Assembly (NCBI RefSeq): GCF_003463065.1
Contig: NZ_QSCM01000019.1
Coordinates: forward strand, 1-50,008
DNA: 50,008 bases
Direction of reading: 5' to 3'
From: Blautia sp. OF03-15BH
GTDB taxonomy: Bacteria; Bacillota; Clostridia; Lachnospirales; Lachnospiraceae
Both the position numbers and the translations under genes were made by a program. Every line of letters starts with the position of its first letter. Position 1 is the stretch's first letter. A model generated the notes under the pieces. It was not told the origin of the DNA and did no database searches. It saw only the letters and a program-made list of their open reading frames with translations. Below are positions 31,809 to 41,378 of the stretch, one piece after another.

Positions 31809-33602
31809 TTACTCGATCGGGACAAAGTCTGCAACGCCGTGTTTGCAGAGCGGGCAGATGAAATCATCCGGGAGTACATCGCCTTCGTAGATATAGCCGC
31901 ATACGGTGCAGACAAAGCCTTTTTTACCCTCTGTCTGGGGCTTCGGCTTTACATTTTCCTGATAGTAGGTGTAGGTCATGGTATCTTTCTTGTTGATGAC
32001 TCTGGCTTCGGTCACGGAGCAGATGAACATGCCGTGGGTACCGAGATCGACATACTGTTCTACCTTCAGGGACATGAAAGCGTTGATATATTTGGGAAGG
32101 ATCACCAGCCCGTTCTCGGAGCGGGGAGTCTCCCAGCCGGCAAATTTGTCGGCTTGACGACCACTCTGGAAACCGAAGTTTTCAAATACCTGGAAGGGAG
32201 CTTCCACAGAGAGGCAGTTGACATTCATGACACCGGTCTGTTTGATCACATGATGAGAGTAGTTTTCTTTATTGATATTGACAGCTACCCGGTTTGGCTG
32301 ATCGGTGAGCTGGATCACAGTATTGACGATGAGACCGTTATCCTTTTTTCCGTCGTTTGAGGTAACGACATAGAGACCGTAGCCGATACGGAACAGAGCC
32401 GTGGGATCTACTTTTTTCTCTACTTCACCTGCACGGGCAATGTACTCTTCGCAGAGCTCGTTTGCCATGCCTTCCAGTTCGTCCATGTTTTCCGCACTTA
32501 AAGAGGAGAGAATGCGGACGGTATTTTCCAGCCAGGTGATCTTTTTGCTCTTTTCAAACATGCCTTTCATGATCTTGGCAGCCAGAGGAGCCCAGCTTCC
32601 ATTCTCGATGAGACCGATGGTGCGGTTCTGGTAGTTACGCTCGGTGAGGTGCTCGATAAAGGTACGCATGAAGGGATAGATCTCTGCGTTGTAGGTGGTG
32701 GTAGCCAGGATCAGTTTGCCATAGCGGAAAGCATCGGCAACCGCCTGAGACATATCGCATCTTGCCAGATCGTAGACAACGACCTTCGGACATCCTTTGT
32801 CGCGGAGCTTGTCAGCCAGGATCTCAACGGCTTTCTTTGTGTTTCCGTAAACGGAGGTATAGGCGATCATAATGCCCTCTTCCTCAACGGAATAGGAGGA
32901 CCAGATATCATATTTTTCAATATAGTGACCCAGGTTTTCTTTCAGAACGGGACCATGGAGAGAGCAGATGGTCTGGATGTCCAGAGTAGCGGCAACCTTC
33001 AGAAGCTTCTGCACCTGCATGCCGTATTTTCCGACGATACCGATGAAATAGCGGCGTGCTTCATCATCCCAGGGTTCGTCAGCATCCAGAGCACCGAATT
33101 TTCCGAAACCGTCAGCTGCAAAGAGAACCTTGTCGGTGCTGTCGTAAGTCACCATAACCTCCGGCCAGTGTACCATGGGAGCAAAAACGAAGGTCAGTGT
33201 GTGTCTGCCGAGAGAAAGGGTACCGCCGTTCTCTACTTCCAGTTTTCTGCCCTCGAGAGGCATATCACGGAAGAAGTTTTCCATCATGCCGAAGGTCTTG
33301 GCATTGGCGACGATGGTGGTGTCCGGATAAACTTTCATAAAGTTGTGGATGTTTGCGGAATGATCCGGCTCCATGTGCTGGATGATGAGGTAATCGGGTT
33401 TGGCTCCGTTCAGGACCGCTGCGATGTTATCCAGCCATTCATGGGTGAAATTTGCATCAACGGTGTCCATGACGGCAATTTTCTCATCCTTGATAACATA
33501 AGAATTGTAAGCCATTCCATTGGGAACCACATACTGTCCCTCAAACAAGTCTACCTTGTGATCATTGACACCTACATAAAGGATATCGTCGGTTATTTTC
33601 AT
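31809..33602 (-). CDS. Multidomain flavodiiron protein (FprA-type O2/NO reductase)
   Basis: The 597-residue protein has four modules. A metallo-beta-lactamase-like diiron domain (about 1-250) carries H-x-E-x-D-H in QHMEPDHSANI. A flavodoxin domain (about 255-395) starts MIAYTSVYGNTKKAVEIL. A flavin-reductase-like FMN domain (about 405-550) follows. The C-terminal rubredoxin (about 560-597) has CTVCGYIYEG and CPLCKHG. Flavodiiron proteins reduce O2 to water and/or NO to N2O in anaerobes. The fused reductase and rubredoxin could pass electrons from NAD(P)H to the diiron site within one chain. It acts in the cytoplasm as oxidative-stress defence. A PerR-like box overlaps its promoter. Confidence 0.93.
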   Translation of the reverse strand: MKITDDILYVGVNDHKVDLFEGQYVVPNGMAYNSYVIKDEKIAVMDTVDANFTHEWLDNIAAVLNGAKPDYLIIQHMEPDHSANIHNFMKVYPDTTIVANAKTFGMMENFFRDMPLEGRKLEVENGGTLSLGRHTLTFVFAPMVHWPEVMVTYDSTDKVLFAADGFGKFGALDADEPWDDEARRYFIGIVGKYGMQVQKLLKVAATLDIQTICSLHGPVLKENLGHYIEKYDIWSSYSVEEEGIMIAYTSVYGNTKKAVEILADKLRDKGCPKVVVYDLARCDMSQAVADAFRYGKLILATTTYNAEIYPFMRTFIEHLTERNYQNRTIGLIENGSWAPLAAKIMKGMFEKSKKITWLENTVRILSSLSAENMDELEGMANELCEEYIARAGEVEKKVDPTALFRIGYGLYVVTSNDGKKDNGLIVNTVIQLTDQPNRVAVNINKENYSHHVIKQTGVMNVNCLSVEAPFQVFENFGFQSGRQADKFAGWETPRSENGLVILPKYINAFMSLKVEQYVDLGTHGMFICSVTEARVINKKDTMTYTYYQENVKPKPQTEGKKGFVCTVCGYIYEGDVLPDDFICPLCKHGVADFVPIE

Positions 33603-33667
33603 AGCAAGAACCCCTTTTCTAAAAGATTTATTTTCATAATAGTTACTGTTATTGATTTCTTGATATT

Positions 33668-33695
33668 ATTATAACACAAGATACGGGAATGTCAA
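33668..33695 (-). promoter_or_regulatory. Promoter of the flavodiiron gene with PerR-like box
   Basis: On the minus strand TTGACA (plus 33690-33695), a 16-bp spacer and TATAAT (plus 33668-33673) form a near-consensus promoter. The -10 lies in TTATAATAATATCAA, which matches 12 of 15 positions of the PerR box TTATAATnATTATAA. Peroxide or oxygen control is a reasonable inference. Confidence 0.6.
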
Positions 33696-33788
33696 TGAGG
33701 GATGTGAAAAAAGATCTGTTTTTTTAACGGTTTTTTAGCGGGGAAATGCAAAGAATGACAGGTTTTGCGGTTTGTGATCCAAAACCTA

Positions 33789-33816
33789 TTGATTTTTACT
33801 TTGACTGCGGTATGAT
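33789..33816 (+). promoter_or_regulatory. Promoter of the MATE gene
   Basis: TTGATT (33789-33794), a 16-bp spacer and TATGAT (33811-33816). The expected start (about 33823) falls just before the structured leader at 33826. Confidence 0.55.
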
Positions 33817-33825
33817 AGAATTACG

Positions 33826-33915
33826 AGATGCTTTTCATGAACGCAGATCGCGAAGCGACCGCGTTCATGAGAAAGTAGCGAAGCGGATTGCGAATGTCCG
33901 CTTTACTGAGCATCT
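33826..33915 (+). ncRNA. Structured leader of the MATE gene (three-way junction)
   Basis: Outer stem AGATGCT/AGCATCT (33826-33832, 33909-33915) encloses two hairpins. One is TCATGAACGC/GCGTTCATGA (33835-33844, 33861-33870) with TCGCGAAGCGA inside. The other pairs AAGCGGA with TCCGCTT (33881-33887, 33897-33903). The whole structure lies between a predicted promoter and the GTG start at 33942. There is no terminator-type T run. It shares a core with the leader at 45439-45556, so it may be a dispersed palindromic repeat, a cis-regulatory RNA, or a repeat now used as one. Confidence 0.5.
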
Positions 33916-33941
33916 GTGAAACGGGAAAGGAAGAAAAGAAT

Positions 33942-35303
33942 GTGAAGAAAAACAAATATGAAATTGATATGTGCAACGGATCGATCATGGATAAACTGAT
34001 CTCCTTTTCGCTGCCATTGATGCTGTCCGGGATTTTGCAGCTGATGTTCAATGCGGTGGACATTGTTGTGGTTGGACGGTTTTCAGGAAGTGAGGCTCTG
34101 GCGGCGGTGGGTTCCACGACGGCCCTGATCAATATGTTTACCAACCTTTTTATCGGTGTGTCGCTGGGAACCAGTGTATTGACCGCCCGATTTTATGCGG
34201 CCGGCCGGGACCGGGAGGTTTCAGAAACGGTTCATACCTCGATCACGCTGGCGCTTCTGAGCGGGATCCTCATGATTTTTGTAGGGCTCTTTTTTTCACG
34301 GGGAGCGCTGGAGCTGATGGATACGCCGGATGATGTCATTGATCTTTCTACTTTATATATGAAGATTTATTTTATGGGCATGCCCTTTTTTATGCTCTAT
34401 AACTATGGAGCAGCGGTGCTCCGGGCAGTCGGGGATACGAAACGGCCGCTCTTATTCCTGATCATCTCCGGTATTCTCAATGCAGGACTGAACCTGTTTC
34501 TTGTGGTAGTCTTTCACATGGGAGTGGCTGGTGTCGGGATCGCCACAGTGGTCTCTCAGATGCTTTCCTGTGTCCTGGTGCTGATCTGTCTTTATCAGGC
34601 GGAGAGCAGTTATCAGCTCAGATTTTCCAGACTGATGCTGAAGTGGACTTATCTGAAACAGATTTTTCAGGTGGGAGTACCGGCAGGCATCCAGAGTACA
34701 GTCATCAATTTTTCCAATGTACTCCTCCAGTCTTCCGTAAATTCGTTTGGTTCCATTGCAATGGCAGGTTATACGGCAGCCAATAACATTCTGGGCTTTC
34801 TGTATGCTTCTGTCAATTCCGTTACCCAGGCATGTATGAGCTTTACCAGCCAGAATTACGGTGTCGGTAAATGGAAACGGATGGATCGTGTGCTTCTGGA
34901 CTGTATGATTCTGACGACAGGAATCGCTCTGGTGCTGGGCGGCGGTTCTTATCTGTTCGGACCGGAGATCCTGAAAATCTATACGGACAATGAAGAGGTC
35001 GTGCGGAGCGGCATGGAGATCCTGTCCTTTACTACAGTCACCTATTTCCTCTGTGGCCTGATGGATCTTTTCCCGGGAGCATTAAGAGGGATGGGGCGTT
35101 CCGGTGTACCGATGATCCTTTCTATCCTTGGAACCGTTGGAACCCGTATCGTCTGGATCTTCTGGATCTTTCCGGCTCACCGGTCACTGGATATTCTCTT
35201 TATTTCCTATCCGGTATCCTGGATTCTGACGATCCTCATGCAGGTAATCTGTTTCTGGTTTGTGAGAAGGAAAGTACATGAAAGTATCCGTTCACGGGCA
35301 TGA
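33942..35303 (+). CDS. MATE-family multidrug/metabolite exporter
   Basis: The 453-residue protein has twelve predicted helices in two homologous halves, as in MATE (NorM/DinF-like) exporters, which expel cationic drugs or metabolites with Na+ or H+. Typical features are SLPLMLSGILQLMFNAVDIVVVGRFSG at the start and GVPAGIQSTVINFSNVLLQS in the second half. I chose GTG 33942 behind AAAGGA. The in-frame ATG at 33888 lies inside the structured leader and lacks a ribosome site. The last 12 bases overlap the convergent AraC gene. Confidence 0.9.
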   Translation: MKKNKYEIDMCNGSIMDKLISFSLPLMLSGILQLMFNAVDIVVVGRFSGSEALAAVGSTTALINMFTNLFIGVSLGTSVLTARFYAAGRDREVSETVHTSITLALLSGILMIFVGLFFSRGALELMDTPDDVIDLSTLYMKIYFMGMPFFMLYNYGAAVLRAVGDTKRPLLFLIISGILNAGLNLFLVVVFHMGVAGVGIATVVSQMLSCVLVLICLYQAESSYQLRFSRLMLKWTYLKQIFQVGVPAGIQSTVINFSNVLLQSSVNSFGSIAMAGYTAANNILGFLYASVNSVTQACMSFTSQNYGVGKWKRMDRVLLDCMILTTGIALVLGGGSYLFGPEILKIYTDNEEVVRSGMEILSFTTVTYFLCGLMDLFPGALRGMGRSGVPMILSILGTVGTRIVWIFWIFPAHRSLDILFISYPVSWILTILMQVICFWFVRRKVHESIRSRA

Positions 35304-36188
35304 GGCGTGAGCCTTCCTGTATTCGCCGGGAGTGCAGTGCATGTATTTTCGGAAAGTCCGGTTGAAATAGCTGATGTTGCTGTAGCCGCAGCCGGTGGCG
35401 ATGGTGCTGACCGGTTCCGAATCGGTGAGAAGCTGATCACAGGCGATGCCGATCCGGTAATAATTGATGTATTCGATGAGTGTCATATGAACCTGGGATT
35501 TAAAAAAGCGGCAGAATTGCCCTTCGCTCATATGAAATGCCGAGGAAAGTCCTTCGAGTGTCAGGACAGAGCTGTAGTGCTCCTGAATGAACCGGAGGAT
35601 TTTTTTTGTGAGCAGGACACGGGAATCATCCCTTTGATAAACGCGGAGCGCTTCTGTGGCGGGATAGCGGCAGAGATAGTGCCAGATCCGGAGAAGTTCC
35701 GCTTTGATGAGGAGTTCGTGAGAGGAAAAATCCTTCTGATACAGAGAGCGGATGGCTTCCAGAGAGGAGCAAAGCTCTTGATAGGGAGGAGCATCCCGAG
35801 AAAAAAAGGTCTGAAAAAGCAGTTCTCCGGTGGTCTGCCGGTGGATGTATTTCTGCTGGATGTCATCGTTTCCGTAGCTGCTGATCAGTTCCAGGCCGAA
35901 GACCACGGCATAGAAGGTCAGAGGAAGACCGGGAGGAGCGGAGATGGAATGTACCTCTCCGGAACTGAAAAAAAGGATATCTCCGGCGGAGACAGGAAGG
36001 GAGCGGCCATTGACATGGGCAGTTCCCGTTCCCTCGGTAAGATAAAGCAGTTCGTATTCTTCATGCCAGTGTGAAGTCACCCGTTCGGAACGGGAAGGAT
36101 CGGATGTATATTCATGTACCATGAGATGAAAGCGCAGATCTCCGTGGAGAACTGTTTCGTGGATCGTGCGGATATCCGTTTTCTTCAT
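35292..36188 (-). CDS. AraC-family regulator with cupin sensor
   Basis: The 298-residue protein has an N-terminal cupin (about 10-110; SHWHEEYELLYLTEGTGTAH, then ILFFSSGEVHSI) for a sugar or related ligand. At the C-terminus are two AraC helix-turn-helix motifs (about 195-292; LTLEGLSSAFHMSEGQFCRF and YSNISYFNRTFRKYMHCTPG). It diverges from the GH31 gene 178 bases away, whose promoter has TATAAT (36268-36273) but no -35 box, so it probably activates that gene. ATG 36188 follows AAAAGGAG. The ATG at 36215 is less likely. Confidence 0.9.
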   Translation of the reverse strand: MKKTDIRTIHETVLHGDLRFHLMVHEYTSDPSRSERVTSHWHEEYELLYLTEGTGTAHVNGRSLPVSAGDILFFSSGEVHSISAPPGLPLTFYAVVFGLELISSYGNDDIQQKYIHRQTTGELLFQTFFSRDAPPYQELCSSLEAIRSLYQKDFSSHELLIKAELLRIWHYLCRYPATEALRVYQRDDSRVLLTKKILRFIQEHYSSVLTLEGLSSAFHMSEGQFCRFFKSQVHMTLIEYINYYRIGIACDQLLTDSEPVSTIATGCGYSNISYFNRTFRKYMHCTPGEYRKAHASCP

Positions 36189-36366
36189 GAAAGTCTCCTT
36201 TTCTCTATTGGTCAAATTTGTGTTAGAATCTGTGAAAAAACATCAAGTATTTTCCTCTTGGGATTAGTATAATACAACTATCAGAAAAGTGCCACTGCGT
36301 TTTGACAGGGCGGAAATGACAGGTTCCGGAAGGCGGAATGGCTTTCCGGAAGAAAAGGAGGAGCTT

Positions 36367-38397
36367 ATGCAGTTTTGTGGAGAAAATGGAGTATTGACGG
36401 CCTGCCTGGGCGGAGAAACTCTGTGTATTGAGCCATGGGGAAAGGATTCCCTTCGTGTGCGTGCAACCAGATGTTCCAGATTTACCGATCAGGACTGGGC
36501 ATTGACAGAGGAGCCGGAAGCAAGCCAGGCAGTGGTGGAGATCGGTGAAGAGGATCACTGGGTCGGAGACGGTACCATTGACAAGAAGGAAATCGCATCC
36601 ATCACAAACGGACGGATCAAGGCCGTGGTAAACTTCCGTGGAGTGATCACCTATTATCGTGACGGAAAACAGTTCCTGCGTGAGTATTTCCGTTTTTATG
36701 ACGGAACGCTCTGTAAAGAAAGCCGCTGCCTGAAGGTGGTAAACCGTGAGTGGAAGGGCGTGATCGGCGGCAGCGAGTATCAGCTGAATGTGAAATTTGA
36801 AAGCAATGACGGAGAGAAGATCTTCGGAATGGGTCAGTACCAGCAGCCGTATATGGATCTCAAGGGCTGTGTGCTGGAGCTGGCACAGAGAAACTCTCAG
36901 ATCTCCGTTCCCTTTGCCGTATCCAGCCTTGGCTATGGTATGCTCTGGAACAACCCGGCGATCGGTGAAGCAACCTTCGGAAAGAACTATACGGAGTGGA
37001 CGGCCCGTTCTACCAGACAGATGGATTACTGGCTCACGGTTGCGGACAGTCCGAAAAAAATCGTAGAAAACTACACAGCTGTGACCGGGCGTGCCCCCAT
37101 GTTCCCGGAGGACCGCATGGGTCTGTGGCAGTGCAAACTCCGTTACCGCACACAGGAGGAAGTGCTTTCTGTGGCAAGACAGTATCAGAAGGAAGGCATC
37201 AAGATTGATCAGATCGTCATTGATTTCTTCCACTGGACTGTGCAGGGAGACTGGAAATTTGACAAGACCTACTGGCCGGATCCGAAAGCCATGGTGGACG
37301 AGCTGCATTCCATGGGGATCAAAGTGATCGTTTCCGTATGGCCTTCGGTAGACCGCAGAAGTGAAAACTTCCAGCCCATGATGGACAGAGGACTTCTGAT
37401 CCGCACGGAGCGCGGCGCTGACCAGACGTATGATTATCAGGGAGACTGCGTGGAGATCGATGTATTCAACCCGGAAACAAGAAAATATGTCTGGGAGGTC
37501 TGCAAGAAGAACTATTACGATCTCGGTATCGATGCGTTCTGGCTGGATAATTCCGAACCGGATTACGGTGTTTATGATTTTGACAATTACCGCTATGCAG
37601 AAGGACCGGCGCTTTCCTGCAGCAATATCTATCCGCAGCTTTACAGCCGTGTCTTCTATGATGAAATGAAGAATTTAGGAGATGGAACTGTGGTAAATCT
37701 GCTCCGCTGTGCCTGGGCAGGAAGCCAGAAATACGGCAACGTGGTATGGTCCGGTGATGTTCCCAGTACCTTTGAGGCATTTTATGACCAGCTGCAGGCA
37801 GGACTGAACATGGGACTTGCCGGAATTCCCTGGTGGACGACCGATATCGGCGGTTTCATGACGGATGATGTAAACGATCCGGATTTCCGACAGCTTCTGA
37901 TCCGCTGGTATGAGTTTGCTGTTTACTCCGCAGTGCTCCGTATGCACGGCGACCGAGGTCCCTACAACATTCCGGCTCTGGATGACCGTGACTGGGGCGG
38001 CGGATATCTGCATACCGGTCAGCCCAATGAGCTCTGGAGCTATGGCGAGGAGAATTACCGGATCATGAAGAAATATTATGATATCCGTATCTCCATGCAC
38101 GATTACATCCGTGATCTTTACAAAGAAGCTTCCGAGAATGGTTCTCCGCTGATCCGTACCATGTTCTATGAATTCCCGGAGGATCAGAAATGCTGGGAGC
38201 TTCAGGATCAGTATATGTTCGGAAGCGAGTATCTGGCAGCACCGATTTTCCATCTGAACCAGTTTGAGAGAGAGGTTTATCTTCCGTCCGGATGCCGTTG
38301 GACGGACACCAGAGACGGAAAGGTTTATGAGGGCGGACAGACGATCCTGGCTGACGCTCCGCTGGATTCCATGCCGGTATTCAGGAAAACAGAATAA
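36367..38397 (+). CDS. GH31 alpha-glycosidase (probable alpha-xylosidase or alpha-glucosidase)
   Basis: The 676-residue protein has the GH31 layout: N-terminal beta-sandwich (about 1-230), TIM barrel (about 235-570) and C-terminal beta domains. The nucleophile Asp is in DAFWLDNSEPDYG (about 396-408) and the acid/base Asp in WSGDVPSTFEAF (about 461-472). The W-L-D-x-x-E-P form is closer to alpha-xylosidases (W-L-D-A-T-E-P) than to alpha-glucosidases (W-x-D-M-N-E). There is no signal peptide, so it is cytoplasmic. AAAGGAGGAG precedes ATG 36367. It is under likely control of the divergent AraC regulator. Confidence 0.88.
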   Translation: MQFCGENGVLTACLGGETLCIEPWGKDSLRVRATRCSRFTDQDWALTEEPEASQAVVEIGEEDHWVGDGTIDKKEIASITNGRIKAVVNFRGVITYYRDGKQFLREYFRFYDGTLCKESRCLKVVNREWKGVIGGSEYQLNVKFESNDGEKIFGMGQYQQPYMDLKGCVLELAQRNSQISVPFAVSSLGYGMLWNNPAIGEATFGKNYTEWTARSTRQMDYWLTVADSPKKIVENYTAVTGRAPMFPEDRMGLWQCKLRYRTQEEVLSVARQYQKEGIKIDQIVIDFFHWTVQGDWKFDKTYWPDPKAMVDELHSMGIKVIVSVWPSVDRRSENFQPMMDRGLLIRTERGADQTYDYQGDCVEIDVFNPETRKYVWEVCKKNYYDLGIDAFWLDNSEPDYGVYDFDNYRYAEGPALSCSNIYPQLYSRVFYDEMKNLGDGTVVNLLRCAWAGSQKYGNVVWSGDVPSTFEAFYDQLQAGLNMGLAGIPWWTTDIGGFMTDDVNDPDFRQLLIRWYEFAVYSAVLRMHGDRGPYNIPALDDRDWGGGYLHTGQPNELWSYGEENYRIMKKYYDIRISMHDYIRDLYKEASENGSPLIRTMFYEFPEDQKCWELQDQYMFGSEYLAAPIFHLNQFEREVYLPSGCRWTDTRDGKVYEGGQTILADAPLDSMPVFRKTE

Positions 38398-38512
38398 AAA
38401 AAGATATCCGTAGAACAGGAAAGCTGTCTTGCATGACTTCCGGAAGTATGGTATGATGGACTACAGTAACGTGATGCAGTGCATCCGAGTGTAGGAAGGA
38501 GAGCAGACGAAT

Positions 38513-39118
38513 ATGTATATTACCTGTCTGGATGTAGAAGGAGTGCTGGTACCGGAGATCTGGGTTGCTTTTGCAGAAGCGAGAAATCTCCCGGAACTGA
38601 AGAAAACCACCCGGGAAGAGCCGGATTATGATAAGCTGATGAAGTATCGGCTGGATATTCTGAAAGAACATGGTCTTGGTCTGAAGGAGATCCAGGAAAC
38701 CATTGAGACGATCGAACCGCTTCCGGGAGCCAGAGCATTTCTGGATGAGCTTCGGACGTTTTCCCAGGTGATCCTGATCAGTGACACCTTTACGGAGTTT
38801 GCAGCACCGCTGATGAAGAAGCTTGGATGGCCGACGCTATTCTGTAATTCTCTTGAAGTGGCGGAAAATGGTGTGATCACAGGCCATAAAATGCGGGTGC
38901 AGCAGACCAAGCTGACGACTGTAAAGGCTCTGCAGTCGATTGGTTTTGAAACCATTGCCAGCGGCGATTCCTATAACGATCTTGGTATGATCCGGGCAAG
39001 CAAAGCCGGTTTCCTTTTCCGAAGCACCGATAAGATCAAGGCGGAAAATCCGGATATTCCGGCCTATGAGACCTACGGGGAACTTCTGGATGCGATTAAA
39101 AAAGCAATGAAAGACTGA
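38513..39118 (+). CDS. thrH: ThrH-like HAD phosphatase (phosphoserine phosphatase / homoserine kinase)
   Basis: The 201-residue HAD protein has motif I DVEGVL (7-12; ThrH has D-L-E-G-V-L where most HADs have DxDxT), motif II Ser in LISDTF, and motif IV GDSYNDLGM. The start CLDVEGVLVPEIWVAFAE matches ThrH, which dephosphorylates phosphoserine and can pass the phosphate to homoserine. It is thus tied to serine/threonine synthesis. ATG 38513 follows AGGAAGGAG. The downstream hairpin ends both this gene and the convergent helicase gene. Confidence 0.88.
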   Translation: MYITCLDVEGVLVPEIWVAFAEARNLPELKKTTREEPDYDKLMKYRLDILKEHGLGLKEIQETIETIEPLPGARAFLDELRTFSQVILISDTFTEFAAPLMKKLGWPTLFCNSLEVAENGVITGHKMRVQQTKLTTVKALQSIGFETIASGDSYNDLGMIRASKAGFLFRSTDKIKAENPDIPAYETYGELLDAIKKAMKD

Positions 39119-39127
39119 TAAGTACAA

Positions 39128-39168
39128 AAAAAGGCATTGCCTCCACATACAGGGGGCAATGCCTTTTT
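39128..39168. terminator. Bidirectional terminator between thrH and helD
   Basis: AAAAAGGCATTGCC (39128-39141) pairs with GGCAATGCCTTTTT (39155-39168). It has T runs on both strands, fitting the convergent genes on each side. Confidence 0.88.
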
Positions 39169-39169
39169 C

Positions 39170-41350
39170 TCAGCTATGGATGATTTCGTAAGCGTACAGC
39201 TCGTGAAGTGCACGGGTAGCGGCGATGTATCTCGCCTGACGGACCAGCGGACGCTGGTCTTTTTCCGGGAAAATGGAGAATACCTGGTCAAATTCCAGGC
39301 CTTTCGCCAGATAGAAGGTGGTGACGGTGAGGCCTTTGCGGAACGTGGTGCTGTCCCGGTGAAGAAGGGAGAGGGCATTTTTTACATCAAAGTCTCTGGC
39401 GGTAAGCTTTTCACGAAGGATCGCATAAGCCTGCTCGGCCTCGGCGGCGGTGCGTAAAATGACAGCCGCAGTCTCGAAAATGGGTGCGTTGTCAGCAACC
39501 GGTTCGCCCGGGGTGTCAGAATCGTGCCTGTCTGCATTCCGGACAACAGGACTTTCACCGGAAGCATTTTCGGGAAATCCTTCCGGTGATGCAGCCACCA
39601 GCTCCGGATCGAGCCGAAGTTCCCGAACAGCGGCATCAAGCGCCTGATCCAGGGAAGAAAAAGTCTTTTCTGTCACCGGTTTTCCGTGGCGGTCGAAGAG
39701 CTCCACATCGTCCACGCCGGTGAGCGCATTGGCGTAGGAAGAGATTTCGACGGTGTTCCGGTAGCTCTTGTTCATAACGATGCGGCGGATGTCTTTCCCG
39801 AAAATTTTCGGCAGGAAGGAGAGGGCGTCCTGTTTTTCATCAGCCATGGTCTGCGCACGGTCTCCCAGGATCGTCATGCGGCAGGAGAACATTTCCTTGA
39901 GGATGAGATACTGAAGGCGGGAGTAATCCTGCATTTCGTCTACGACCAGGTGTTTGATATCCTGTCGTCCCTTCCGCTTCTGAAGCCGGTATTTGAGATA
40001 AAGGACGGGATACACATCTTCATAAGCCAGTTTCCGTTCCTCGGGGGGAAGATCCGGCAGCAGCGGCAGCCCTTCCTCCTCCAGAAAACGGTTGTACAGG
40101 ACATAGAAATCACGGGTATCGTACATCTGACGGAAACGGGAGATGAGCTCTTGCTTTTCCTCTTCGGGAAGATCTTTGTTTTTCAGGGTTTCCACTTCAT
40201 CAATGAAGGTATCTGCCACAGCATCCATACGGGAGAGAAGAGGGATCTCCCCAAATTTGTTATAGAAAAGATCCAGGAGCCTGCTTTCTGTCAAGGTCAC
40301 GTTTTTGTATTCTACCGGGGCAAAATTCATCAGTTCATCCTCCAGGCGGAGCAGGAAGCCTTCCATATGGGTGATGAAGCGCTGAGACTGTTTTTCAAGA
40401 GCTATCGGATCCTCTTTGTCAGCCAGAAGATTCCGCTCGATCTGATCACAGCGGTCCTCACAGTCGGCAGCTGTTCCCTTGAGCTGGCGGTAGGCAAAAA
40501 GATCAAAGCTCATTTCCTGTATGTTTTCCTCACCCAGCTCCGGAAGAATGTGGGAAATGTAGTCGGAAAAGACGCCGTTTGGGGATAAGATCAGGATATT
40601 CGAGGATTTCAGATGCTTCCGGTCATGGTAAAGGAGATAAGCGATCCGATGGAGCGCCACAGAGGTTTTTCCGCTTCCGGCAGCACCCTGGATTACAAGA
40701 ATCTTATCACTGGTGTTGCGGATGATAGCGTTCTGTTCCTTCTGGATTGTGCGGATGATATTTTTCAGCTGGATCTCACCGTGACTGCCGAGCTCTGCTT
40801 TCAGGATTTCATCATCGATCTTGGTGTCGCTTTCAAAAGCGTAGACCAGTTTTCCCCGGCGGATCTTATACTGCCATTTGGCTGTGATCTCGCCGGAAAA
40901 TTCACCCATGGGAGCCTGATAAGAAGCAGGACCCTTATCATAATCATAGAAAAGACCGCTTACCGGAGAACGCCAGTCATATATCAGAGGCAGGGCACCG
41001 GTTTTCTCAGCAAAATTTCCGATGCCGATGTAAAAAATCTCCGGTTCCTCATCTCCTTCGTAGCAGAAATCCACCCGTCCGAAAAACGGAGAATCCAGCA
41101 TTTTCCGAAAACGGTGTTTCAGCTTCAGCTGCTCCTGATTGGCGTTGATCTGATGAAGCAGAGCCTGCTGGTTGTCAAAATTTTCATAGCCGTACTCGTC
41201 CATCTCCGTGTAGTTTTGCCAGTAATACTCATGCATTTCATCAATTTCTTTCTGACCTTCCAGAAGGGATTCGTCAATGGAAAGGATCCGCTGCCGTATT
41301 TTTTCCAGAACTGCGTCCAGATAAATCCGTCCGTCTCTGTTATCTATCAT
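39170..41350 (-). CDS. helD: HelD-like helicase (RNA polymerase recycling factor)
   Basis: The 726-residue superfamily 1 protein has an N-terminal coiled-coil arm (about 1-80), then PLIYDWRSPVSGLFYDYDKG, the HelD signature. The Walker A loop is GAAGSGKTSVALHRIAYLLY (about 219), and the Walker B/DExx motif is VVDEMQDYSRLQ (about 470). Later UvrD-type motifs include MILGDRAQT and YLAKGLEFDQVFS. HelD removes RNA polymerase stalled on DNA. A poorly conserved acidic linker (about 590-635) interrupts the second helicase lobe. ATG 41350 follows TGGAGG. It forms a single-gene unit. Confidence 0.9.
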   Translation of the reverse strand: MIDNRDGRIYLDAVLEKIRQRILSIDESLLEGQKEIDEMHEYYWQNYTEMDEYGYENFDNQQALLHQINANQEQLKLKHRFRKMLDSPFFGRVDFCYEGDEEPEIFYIGIGNFAEKTGALPLIYDWRSPVSGLFYDYDKGPASYQAPMGEFSGEITAKWQYKIRRGKLVYAFESDTKIDDEILKAELGSHGEIQLKNIIRTIQKEQNAIIRNTSDKILVIQGAAGSGKTSVALHRIAYLLYHDRKHLKSSNILILSPNGVFSDYISHILPELGEENIQEMSFDLFAYRQLKGTAADCEDRCDQIERNLLADKEDPIALEKQSQRFITHMEGFLLRLEDELMNFAPVEYKNVTLTESRLLDLFYNKFGEIPLLSRMDAVADTFIDEVETLKNKDLPEEEKQELISRFRQMYDTRDFYVLYNRFLEEEGLPLLPDLPPEERKLAYEDVYPVLYLKYRLQKRKGRQDIKHLVVDEMQDYSRLQYLILKEMFSCRMTILGDRAQTMADEKQDALSFLPKIFGKDIRRIVMNKSYRNTVEISSYANALTGVDDVELFDRHGKPVTEKTFSSLDQALDAAVRELRLDPELVAASPEGFPENASGESPVVRNADRHDSDTPGEPVADNAPIFETAAVILRTAAEAEQAYAILREKLTARDFDVKNALSLLHRDSTTFRKGLTVTTFYLAKGLEFDQVFSIFPEKDQRPLVRQARYIAATRALHELYAYEIIHS

Positions 41351-41378
41351 AAAAACCTCCAGTTTGTCGTAATAAAAG

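Noticed and set aside
32649..33674. Long plus-strand open frame opposite the flavodiiron gene
   Set aside because: The minus strand encodes a complete, motif-rich flavodiiron protein; the opposite frame is a codon-bias shadow without recognisable domains.
39686..40588. 300-codon plus-strand open frame opposite helD
   Set aside because: Shadow of the helicase gene, which has all its motifs in frame.
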